The notes under the pieces were generated by a model. The model was given only the letters and a program-made list of their open reading frames with translations, ran no database searches and was not told where the DNA came from. A DNA stretch of 5,197 nucleotides from Sulfurimonas sp. (GTDB lineage Bacteria > Campylobacterota > Campylobacteria > Campylobacterales > Sulfurimonadaceae), in assembly GCA_027047745.1 (NCBI GenBank), contig JALTUB010000218.1:1-5197 (forward strand). Direction: 5' to 3'. Shown here piece by piece: positions 1 through 5,165 of this stretch; the stretch's first letter is position 1, and every line of letters begins with the position of its first letter. The position numbers and the translations under genes are program-made.

Positions 1-3
1 TTT

Positions 4-23
4 TTTTACACTCATTTGTAAAA
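4..23. repeat. A/T-rich perfect inverted repeat (7-bp arms)
   Basis: TTTTACA (4-10) and its complement TGTAAAA (17-23) flank the 6-nt loop CTCATT. Neither strand has a clean U-tract directly after the stem: on plus the next bases are TAATCC and then five T, on minus a run of A. It may be a weak terminator for a gene left of the window or a protein-binding palindrome. The repeat is seen directly; its role is unknown. Confidence 0.4.
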
Positions 24-36
24 TAATCCTTTTTAA

Positions 37-77
37 GCCCCATACTGCCGAGTTAAACTTAAGGTTTCGGACCCCCG
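37..77. other. G+C-rich island of unknown role in an AT-rich gap
   Basis: By hand count 23 of 41 bases are G or C, unlike the very AT-rich flanks. It contains short complementary arms CCGA (48-51) and TCGG (67-70), and a C5-G stretch followed by seven T (78-84), which is only loosely terminator-like. The minus strand is open in one frame from 123 to the window edge with an ATG at 85-87, but no Shine-Dalgarno precedes it and codons such as CGA, GGG and TCG differ from those of neighbouring genes. It could be the tail of an RNA or mobile-element end left of the window. I do not recognise it. Confidence 0.3.
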
Positions 78-94
78 TTTTTTTCATTAAGTCA

Positions 95-100
95 TATAGT
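95..100 (+). promoter_or_regulatory. Possible -10 box for the broken gene at 111
   Basis: TATAGT lies 10 nt before the GTG at 111 and follows a T-run (78-84), the arrangement expected of Campylobacterota sigma-70 promoters that lack a clear -35. Transcription would begin near 107, leaving almost no leader. This rests on one hexamer only. Confidence 0.3.
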
Positions 101-110
101 TGGATAAACT

Positions 111-224
111 GTGAAAAATATAATCATCCTCTACAACCCATATTACCAAGAGAATGTAATAGAACAGCATCTTAAAATATTAAAAGATAAAGGTGCTGTC
201 AATAACTATATTTCCAGTAGCTGA
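111..224 (+). pseudogene. Truncated N-terminus of a larger cytoplasmic protein (gene remnant)
   Basis: A GTG start with a weak GGA ribosome site (102-104, 6-nt spacer) opens a 37-codon frame. It reads like the true N-terminus of a folded protein: a hydrophobic beta strand (KNIIILYNP), an aromatic turn (YYQ), then an amphipathic helix (ENVIEQHLKILKDKG). After about codon 30 (near base 200) this character is lost and the frame ends in NNYISSS and a TGA. The preferred reading is the 5' end of a gene cut off by a deletion or insertion with a breakpoint near base 200. I have a vague impression that a similar LYNPYY start heads an uncharacterised Campylobacterota family of several hundred residues, but cannot verify it. 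It may instead be a genuine small ORF or chance. Confidence 0.45.
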
Positions 225-282
225 TATTGGTAGGGATTTTTATCATTATTTGTATGTTATTATATCTACTTATAAATATATG

Positions 283-939
283 CTAGAGGCAACTCTTTAT
301 AGTTTTTAAATCATTCATAGTTATTTTCTTTAGTTCTGGGTTTCTAAGTAAGTGTTGAGGGTGGTATATTGGGATAAGTTTATACTCTTTAAAATCTATC
401 ACATGACCCCTTACATTTTCAAAGTTATTATAATCTTCACTCACACTTGCATAAGCATCTTCTCCTAAAGTAACAATAACTTTAGGTTTTATAAACTCAA
501 TCTGTGCATAAAGATAAGTTTTGCATGAGTTCCACTCTGAAGGCGATGGTTTGTTTGACTTCAATGGTTTGCATTTTACTGCATGTGTCAGATAAACATC
601 ATCAGTTTTTACACCTATAACTTTCTCAACCATATTTTTCAAAGTTTCTCCAGAGCGACCTGCATAATACTCATTTGAACTATCTTGAACTTGAGAAACA
701 TTATAATCAATAATCATCAAACTTGCACTAAAAGAACCAATTCCACTCATACTTTGTCTTCTTGACTTACTTAAATCACAAAGATGACAAGTAGAAATAT
801 TATGATTAAGTTCATCTAAGCTATTTGGTTTATCATAATGTTTTTTATCATTTGTACTAAAAGGGTCTATATACTCAAAACCAATAGCTTTTAACCTATA
901 CATATTTTGAAGAAGGACAAGATTTTGATACGACTCCAA
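283..939 (-). CDS. Divergent uracil-DNA glycosylase superfamily protein (family 4-like, Fe-S)
   Basis: A 218-aa protein with the layout of family 4 (SPO1 polymerase-related) uracil-DNA glycosylases, which excise uracil from DNA in base excision repair. Four cysteines that would hold a 4Fe-4S cluster are present: C51 and C54 (CHLC), C123 (VKCKP) and C139. The late HP-x-x-LLR motif is kept (H193, P194; HPQHLLRN) and LGEDA (158-162) matches the LG-x-x-A segment. Motif 1, usually GE-x-PG, is instead DYNVS (78-82), the usual T-N before the KC cysteine is T-H (H119), and the usual PFVG is YYAG (91-94). Catalysis and specificity are therefore uncertain. The first 40 residues are an extra N-terminal stretch. 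The start is TTG, supported by AGAGG at 947-951 with a 7-nt spacer; the next in-frame ATG (codon 13) lacks comparable support. It is divergent from recO, with its own extended -10. Superfamily call is secure; function is not. Confidence 0.8.
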   Translation of the reverse strand: MESYQNLVLLQNMYRLKAIGFEYIDPFSTNDKKHYDKPNSLDELNHNISTCHLCDLSKSRRQSMSGIGSFSASLMIIDYNVSQVQDSSNEYYAGRSGETLKNMVEKVIGVKTDDVYLTHAVKCKPLKSNKPSPSEWNSCKTYLYAQIEFIKPKVIVTLGEDAYASVSEDYNNFENVRGHVIDFKEYKLIPIYHPQHLLRNPELKKITMNDLKTIKSCL

Positions 940-957
940 ATATACACCTCTTAGAAA

Positions 958-966
958 ATTATATCA
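958..966 (-). promoter_or_regulatory. Extended -10 promoter of the UDG-like gene
   Basis: On the minus strand TGATATAAT forms a TGn-extended -10 with a perfect TATAAT (958-963). Start of transcription is expected near 951, giving a leader of about 12 nt that begins almost at the Shine-Dalgarno before the TTG codon. No good -35 is seen; the upstream DNA is T-rich. Confidence 0.6.
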
Positions 967-997
967 AGAAGTATAGTAAAAATGTGATTAAATTTAG

Positions 998-1003
998 TAT
1001 AAT
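998..1003 (+). promoter_or_regulatory. -10 box of recO, predicting a leaderless transcript
   Basis: A perfect TATAAT ends only 6 nt before the recO ATG, so the usual +1 position falls on or beside the A of the start codon. Nothing resembling a Shine-Dalgarno lies between. A weaker hexamer, TATAGT at 972-977, would give a leader of roughly 25 nt, still without a ribosome site. Its upstream half overlaps the promoter of the divergent UDG-like gene. Confidence 0.55.
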
Positions 1004-1009
1004 TCCAAC

Positions 1010-1627
1010 ATGCAAGGTTATATAATAAACTTAAACAAAGTAAAAGATGAAGATTTAATAGTTACCATACTTTCTCAAAATAGCTTAGAGACTTTGTACC
1101 GATTTTATGGAGCAAGACATGGAACTATCAACATCGGATTTAAGATTGATTATGAGATAGAACCATCTTCTAAGTCCACTATTGGACGCTTAAAAGATGT
1201 CATCCATATAGGTTACACTTGGATAAATGATTATAAACTACTTCGCTTATGGCAAAACTTTTTATCTCTTTTTCATAAACACCTAAAAGATGCAGAGGAT
1301 ATTGGCTCATTTTATTTTGACATTATAGAAAATGCTTCAAAAGAGTGGAACAGACAAAACCCAAAAAGAGTTGCTATAGAATCTTATGTAAAGATGCTAG
1401 AGCATGAGGGACGACTTCATAAAGAGTTAAACTGTTTTTTATGCTCTATGGCGATAAAAGAAGATATTTCTCTTATTCGTGCTTATCTTCCAACGCATGA
1501 AAGTTGTAGCCATACTTTTGCTATCAACAAAGAAGCCTTACTAGAACTTTTTGAAAACAAATCATCTCTTTTTTTAAACGACAAAGAAGTAGATAGACTT
1601 TGGAATGTTTTACTAGAAGGTCTTTAG
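1010..1627 (+). CDS. recO: DNA recombination/repair protein RecO (short Campylobacterota type)
   Basis: RecO binds single-stranded DNA and SSB and, with RecR, loads RecA at gaps in the RecFOR pathway. The 205-aa product has the N-terminal OB-fold pattern (GYIINLNKVKDEDLIVTIL, then an LYRFYGARHG segment at 29-38), followed by a helical domain containing the CFLC pair (C142, C145). At 205 aa it is shorter than the ~240 aa of E. coli RecO and typical of the small Campylobacterota proteins. The usual second C-x2-C of the zinc site is reduced to C166 with H168 nearby (ESCSHTF), so zinc binding may be altered or absent. The ATG is the only possible start: an in-frame TAG at 995-997 closes the frame upstream and there is no Shine-Dalgarno. 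It ends 4 bp from the stop of the convergent methyltransferase gene. Confidence 0.85.
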   Translation: MQGYIINLNKVKDEDLIVTILSQNSLETLYRFYGARHGTINIGFKIDYEIEPSSKSTIGRLKDVIHIGYTWINDYKLLRLWQNFLSLFHKHLKDAEDIGSFYFDIIENASKEWNRQNPKRVAIESYVKMLEHEGRLHKELNCFLCSMAIKEDISLIRAYLPTHESCSHTFAINKEALLELFENKSSLFLNDKEVDRLWNVLLEGL

Positions 1628-1631
1628 TAAA

Positions 1632-2183
1632 CTACCTCTTTTGGGCTACTAGAGAGGCAACTCTAATCTTTTCACCTCTTAGATTTATATCATCTTTTTC
1701 TTCATAGTAAATAATATCTAAGCCTACAAAAGCATGTAAAAGTTCATTTGTTCTTAGTAGATATTCTGGATTTGCTGGATTATTAAAATCTCCATGAGCT
1801 ACTATAAAAGTCTCAAATATAACAATACCACCTCGTTTAAGAGCTTCTTTTATTTGAGGGAACAGTCTTCTACTGAGATAATTTATATTGATAATCAAGT
1901 CATATTTGTTTACTTCTAAATTATAAGTATCCAAATCAACTTCTATCTTCTTGATTCTATCATTTTCTTGAACTTGTGAAAGTGCATAGTCACTAAAATC
2001 AACTGCATCAACTTCAAAACCTTTATCAGCTATAAAGTGCGTATTACGCCCTACTCCACAAGCTATATCAAGTGCAGTTCCAACACTTGCTTTATCTATA
2101 TATTTTTCCAACACAGGCTCAACATTATGTCGCATTGGCTTTTCAACATGTCTTTTGTTCCATCTCTCTTTATCTTCTATCAT
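1632..2183 (-). CDS. Class I SAM-dependent methyltransferase (TehB-like)
   Basis: A 183-aa soluble Rossmann-fold methyltransferase. Motif I, which holds the SAM methionine part, is LDIACGVGRN (38-47). The acidic end of strand 2 is VDAVDFSD (58-65), with D62 likely to contact the SAM ribose. The motif IV region is YDLIININYLSRRLF (94-108), and LKRGGIVIFETF (115-126) is the post-motif strand. The later NPEYLLRTNELLHAF segment (138-152) is typical of TehB-like proteins, which are linked to tellurite or selenite methylation; the substrate here cannot be read from sequence. Its ATG overlaps the nspC TGA (ATGA), and a strong Shine-Dalgarno (AGGAG, 2190-2194, 6-nt spacer) sits inside nspC, so it is the last gene of the operon and probably translationally coupled. 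Family call is firm; TehB function is only a suggestion. Confidence 0.8.
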   Translation of the reverse strand: MIEDKERWNKRHVEKPMRHNVEPVLEKYIDKASVGTALDIACGVGRNTHFIADKGFEVDAVDFSDYALSQVQENDRIKKIEVDLDTYNLEVNKYDLIININYLSRRLFPQIKEALKRGGIVIFETFIVAHGDFNNPANPEYLLRTNELLHAFVGLDIIYYEEKDDINLRGEKIRVASLVAQKR

Positions 2184-3328
2184 GAAAGTCTCCTTTTATA
2201 CTCTTCATATCCAAACTCTTTTATAAGTTCTATCTCTCCACTTTTGCGTTTGATGGCTAAAGATGGGAGTTTTATACCATTGAAAGTTGTATTTTTAACA
2301 AAAGTATAGTGTATTTGGTCTTCAAAAATTATTTTATCGCCTATTTGTAAAGGTTCATCAAATGAATAATCTCCCATAACATCACCTGCAAGGCAAGTGT
2401 TTCCTCCTAAACGATAAGTGTATTTTTTCTCACCTGCGCTTCCAGCTCCTCTAACTTCTGCACGATATGGCATTGCCAAAGTATCTGGCATATGAGCTTC
2501 TGCAGAAGTATCTAAGATAGCTACTCCCATACCATTTTGGAAAACATCAAGTACACTTGCACAAAGATAGCCACTCTCCCAGCCAATAGCTTCGCCAGGT
2601 TCGAGATAAACATCAATAGCATATTTTTCTCTAAAAATTTTTATGATTCGTATAAGCTTTTCGACATCATATCCATCTTTAGTGATATGATGCCCTCCTC
2701 CAAAATTAACATATTTAAGATGTTTAAAATACTTAGAAAACTTATCCTCAAAGGCAAGTAAAACTTCTTCTAAAGCATCAACATTTTGTTCACAAAGAGC
2801 ATGAAAGTTCAAACCATCAAGATGTTCTAAAACTGACTCATCAAAATTTTCAAGTGTTGTTCCCAAACGAGAATATATGCCACATGGGTTGTAAATATCT
2901 ATGGGTGAAGCTGATATTTCAGGATTTATGCGTAATGAAATATGGATTTTTTTATTATATTCTTTGATTTTTCCAATAAATTTCTTTAATTGATTTGGAG
3001 AATTAAATACTATGTGATTTGAGATTTTTGCAATCTCTTTTATCTCATCTTCTTTAAATGCTGGTGAATAAGTGTGTATCTCTGCTTCTTCCTTATACTT
3101 TAAAAACTCCTCTTTTGCTAAACGAGCTTCATGAAGTCCACTTGCAGTACACCCTTTTAAATACTTTGAAACTAAAGGAAATGTACTCCACATGGCAAAA
3201 CCTTTGAGTGCTAAGATTATCTTAGCACCACTTCGTTTTTGCACATCAGCGAGTATTTTTAAATTATTTTCTAAGAGTGTTTCTTCACAAAGATAGTAAG
3301 GTGTTTTTATAACTCTTTTATCTGCCAC
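2180..3328 (-). CDS. nspC: Carboxynorspermidine/carboxyspermidine decarboxylase NspC
   Basis: A PLP-dependent, alanine-racemase-fold (group IV) decarboxylase that turns carboxyspermidine into spermidine, the last step of the pathway started by its upstream neighbour. Visible landmarks are the PLP Schiff-base lysine K42 (LALKGF), the NFHALCE strand with H176, the glycine-rich phosphate loop FGGGHH (209-214), the EPGEA motif (243-247) and the catalytic-cysteine segment GGNTCLAGDVMGDY with C312. Length (382 aa) is normal for NspC. The start is GTG with AAGG at 3335-3338 and a 6-nt spacer, which places the first 22 nt inside the end of the dehydrogenase gene; the 3' end overlaps the methyltransferase by 4 nt. 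Cytosolic. Preference for the spermidine over the norspermidine precursor is inferred from what is known of Campylobacterota, not seen here. Confidence 0.93.
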   Translation of the reverse strand: MADKRVIKTPYYLCEETLLENNLKILADVQKRSGAKIILALKGFAMWSTFPLVSKYLKGCTASGLHEARLAKEEFLKYKEEAEIHTYSPAFKEDEIKEIAKISNHIVFNSPNQLKKFIGKIKEYNKKIHISLRINPEISASPIDIYNPCGIYSRLGTTLENFDESVLEHLDGLNFHALCEQNVDALEEVLLAFEDKFSKYFKHLKYVNFGGGHHITKDGYDVEKLIRIIKIFREKYAIDVYLEPGEAIGWESGYLCASVLDVFQNGMGVAILDTSAEAHMPDTLAMPYRAEVRGAGSAGEKKYTYRLGGNTCLAGDVMGDYSFDEPLQIGDKIIFEDQIHYTFVKNTTFNGIKLPSLAIKRKSGEIELIKEFGYEEYKRRLS

Positions 3329-4488
3329 GGTAAACCTTGTCTGTTTAACTCATCCATAAAAATATCAGGGTCAAACTCTTCTATGTTAAAGACTCCATTA
3401 CCCTGCCATTTTCCTTCTAATATAAGTTTTGCTCCTATCATTGCTGGAACACCTGTTGTGTAGGATACTGCTTGGCTATTTACCTCTTTGTAGCACTCTT
3501 CATGGTCACTTACTTGGTAGATGTAGATTTTCTTTTTTTCACCATTTTTTATGCCCTCTGCTACAATCCCAATATTTGTTTTTCCTTTAGTTCTCTCTCC
3601 CAAAGATGCAGGGTCAGGAAGAAGTGTTTTTAAAAACTCCATTGGAACTATCTCTTTACCTTGATGCATGACAGGTTTTATACCCAACATCCCAACATTT
3701 TGCAAACACTTCATGTGAGTAAGATAACTTTCGCCAAAAGTCATAAAAAAACGGATGCGTTTAAGACCTTTTATGTGCTTAACTAAAGATTCCATCTCTT
3801 CATGATAGAGAAGATAACTATCTTTTACACCAACTTCAGGATAATCCCAAAGCATTTTTATCTCCATAGGTTCTGTTGTAATCCACTCTCCATTTTCCCA
3901 GTAACGCCCATTGGCACTTACTTCACGAAGATTTATCTCTGGGTTAAAGTTTGTAGCAAAAGCATAACCATGATCACCAGCATTACAATCAAGAATATCT
4001 ATAGTATGAATCTCATCAAAATAATGTTTTTGGACATAAGCACAAAAAACATTTGTAACACCTGGGTCAAAGCCACTTCCAAGTAGTCCCATTATCCCTG
4101 CTTCTTTAAAGGCACTATCTCTTTGCCACTGAAGTTTATACTCAAATTTTGCTTCATCAGGATGTTCATAATTTGCAGTATCCAAATAATGCGTCTTAGT
4201 AGCTATACAAGCATCCATGATGGTTAAATCTTGATAAGGAAGTGCCACATTTATAACTATATCTGCATTTATCTCATTTATAAGCTCAACAACTTCCTCT
4301 GTTTTATCAGCATCTACTGTTCTTGTCTCTATGTTTGCATCTGGCAGTTCAGACTTTATCTCTTCACATCGCCCAATACTTCTACTAGCTAACACTATTT
4401 TTCCAAAAACATCTTCGTTTAGTACGCACTTATGCACAACAACGCGTCCAACTCCACCTGCACCAATGATTAATGTTGTTTTTTGCAT
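3307..4488 (-). CDS. Carboxyspermidine dehydrogenase (saccharopine dehydrogenase family)
   Basis: A 393-aa NAD(P)-dependent enzyme of the saccharopine dehydrogenase/Lys1 family. In the alternative spermidine pathway this group joins L-aspartate semialdehyde to putrescine by reductive condensation, giving carboxyspermidine. The N-terminal Rossmann domain begins LIIGAGGVGRVVVHK with GAGGVG at 9-14, continues with IVLASRS (31-37) and VDADKTEEV, and reaches NVALPYQ (80-86). The family signature GLLGSGFDPGVTNVF lies at 134-148, followed by the mixed substrate domain. Assignment to carboxyspermidine synthesis, not lysine metabolism, rests largely on the adjacent overlapping nspC. The ATG is preceded by AGGA (4496-4499, 7-nt spacer), which contains part of the dgkA stop codon; only 9 nt separate the genes. 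Often annotated simply as saccharopine dehydrogenase. Confidence 0.9.
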   Translation of the reverse strand: MQKTTLIIGAGGVGRVVVHKCVLNEDVFGKIVLASRSIGRCEEIKSELPDANIETRTVDADKTEEVVELINEINADIVINVALPYQDLTIMDACIATKTHYLDTANYEHPDEAKFEYKLQWQRDSAFKEAGIMGLLGSGFDPGVTNVFCAYVQKHYFDEIHTIDILDCNAGDHGYAFATNFNPEINLREVSANGRYWENGEWITTEPMEIKMLWDYPEVGVKDSYLLYHEEMESLVKHIKGLKRIRFFMTFGESYLTHMKCLQNVGMLGIKPVMHQGKEIVPMEFLKTLLPDPASLGERTKGKTNIGIVAEGIKNGEKKKIYIYQVSDHEECYKEVNSQAVSYTTGVPAMIGAKLILEGKWQGNGVFNIEEFDPDIFMDELNRQGLPWQIKEL

Positions 4489-4497
4489 AAAAAATTC

Positions 4498-4884
4498 CTA
4501 AACTAATTTAAACGAAACAAGTAAAACAGCTATCCAAATCAAAGCCATAACTAGCAGACTTAGTATCACCATGGTAGCACCAACATCTTTAGCCTGTTTT
4601 GCCAAGATATGATAATCCGTAGTTACCAAATCAACCACTCTTTCTATGGCACTATTTGCAACTTCTGCAAGTATTGGGATAAAAAGAGATAAAAAAAGTA
4701 TGCTAGAAGAGCTAAAACTTATAGGAATAGTCCAAGCAACTATCCCAAGAGCAAAAAGCATAAACAACTGCCACTTGAAAGATGTCTCATTTTTTATGAT
4801 GTCTAGTAAGCCTTCAAGGGCATAACCACCATTTTTCCAAAGTGAATGTTTTGGTTTATTTAGTTTATCGTTTAAAGAAGACAT
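4498..4884 (-). CDS. dgkA: Diacylglycerol kinase (prokaryotic DgkA family)
   Basis: A small integral membrane kinase that phosphorylates diacylglycerol with ATP to phosphatidic acid, recycling lipid released during envelope synthesis. The 128-aa protein has the family layout: an amphipathic N-terminus with A22-x-E24-G25, NETSF (32-36) matching the NEAAFR metal-site glutamate region, and three hydrophobic segments at about 37-54, 58-77 and 102-125. The signature AEVANSAIERVVD (73-85) includes catalytic E74, N77 and E81, and the KQAKDVGATMV segment (96-106) follows. Length is close to E. coli DgkA (122 aa). The ATG has a strong site (GAGGG, 4890-4894, 5-nt spacer). It is the first gene of the minus-strand operon leading into polyamine synthesis. 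The related undecaprenol kinase activity of Gram-positive homologues is possible but less likely here. Confidence 0.93.
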   Translation of the reverse strand: MSSLNDKLNKPKHSLWKNGGYALEGLLDIIKNETSFKWQLFMLFALGIVAWTIPISFSSSSILFLSLFIPILAEVANSAIERVVDLVTTDYHILAKQAKDVGATMVILSLLVMALIWIAVLLVSFKLV

Positions 4885-4903
4885 TTTATCCCTCGTATTT
4901 ATT

Positions 4904-4909
4904 TTTATA
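4904..4909 (-). promoter_or_regulatory. Candidate -10 box of the dgkA operon
   Basis: On the minus strand TATAAA lies about 20 nt before the dgkA ATG and would start transcription near 4897, just ahead of the GAGGG ribosome site. A second candidate, GATAAT at 4953-4958, would give a leader of about 60 nt. The region is so AT-rich that such matches are weak evidence. No -35 is apparent. Confidence 0.3.
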
Positions 4910-4982
4910 TGATTTTGTTTAATCTCATTATTTAATAGTTTATTTTTTGTATTATCATCTGTTCTACTACCAAACTGTCTAG

Positions 4983-5016
4983 TTTTACCACATTACAGTT
5001 GTAAATTGTAGTAAAA
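4983..5016. repeat. Imperfect palindrome upstream of dgkA
   Basis: Outer arms TTTTAC (4983-4988) and GTAAAA (5011-5016) pair, then after one C/A mismatch ACA (4990-4992) pairs with TGT (5007-5009), and the centre is the palindrome TTACAGTTGTAA (4993-5004). About 13 pairs can form with a 2-nt bulge. No U-tract directly follows on the minus strand, so it does not look like a terminator for the tRNA. It may be an operator for the dgkA operon. A further outer pair, TACTAC (4965-4970) and GTAGTA (5008-5013), overlaps it. Confidence 0.4.
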
Positions 5017-5061
5017 AAGTTTTATTTTATATTGAAAATGCCTATTTTAGGGGTTTGTAAG

Positions 5062-5138
5062 TGGTGGGTCCTGTGTGACTCGAACACACGACCACTCCGT
5101 TATGAGCGGAGGGCTCTAACCAACTGAGCTAAAGACCC
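5062..5138 (-). tRNA. tRNA with CAU anticodon, probably tRNA-Ile2 (lysidine type)
   Basis: A full 77-nt cloverleaf including an encoded CCA. The acceptor arm GGGTCTT pairs with AGGACCC (one G-T), the D arm is GCTC/GAGC, the anticodon arm is CTCCG/CGGAG around CTCATAA (anticodon at 5102-5104), and the T arm is GTGTG/CACAC around TTCGAGT; the discriminator is A. A paired G1-C72 and no GGG/CCC anticodon stem rule out initiator tRNA. The choice is between elongator Met and the AUA-reading Ile2, whose C34 is converted to lysidine by TilS. The variable loop TGGTC and the GAGTC end of the T loop are closer to E. coli Ile2 than to elongator Met, so Ile2 is favoured modestly. Presence of a tRNA is near certain. 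Confidence 0.95.
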
Positions 5139-5159
5139 ACTGTTTCTTTGTAGGTCGAA

Positions 5160-5165
5160 ATTATA
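5160..5165 (-). promoter_or_regulatory. -10 box of the tRNA gene
   Basis: On the minus strand a perfect TATAAT is preceded by TG and followed by TTTCGACC, placing +1 near 5153, about 15 nt before the mature 5' end. No clear -35 is visible before the window ends. Upstream lie the tandem hexamers AGAGCT AGAGCT (plus strand, 5167-5178). Confidence 0.6.

Noticed and set aside
1..110. Ribosomal RNA, SRP RNA, tmRNA or RNase P RNA fragment
   Set aside because: The G+C-rich block prompted a check for the conserved core motifs of these RNAs that I know; none was found.
1635..1657. Possible bidirectional terminator (CCTCT at 1635-1639 with AGAGG at 1653-1657)
   Set aside because: Five pairs with a 13-nt loop and no U-tract on either strand; too weak to call.
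2037..2309. 90-codon plus-strand open frame
   Set aside because: It lies antisense to the methyltransferase and nspC genes, has low-complexity Ser/Phe/Ile composition and no ribosome site; a shadow of the real genes.
2537..2761. 74-codon plus-strand open frame
   Set aside because: Wholly antisense to nspC, which has all its catalytic motifs; no ribosome site or family resemblance.
3802..4086. 94-codon plus-strand open frame
   Set aside because: Wholly antisense to the dehydrogenase gene; composition is typical of an antisense shadow.
5011..5051. Possible tRNA terminator (CCTA/TAGG at 5041-5051 and an A/T stem, then a T-run on the minus strand)
   Set aside because: The stems have four or five mostly A/T pairs and the T-run is displaced by about 20 nt; not distinguishable from background.
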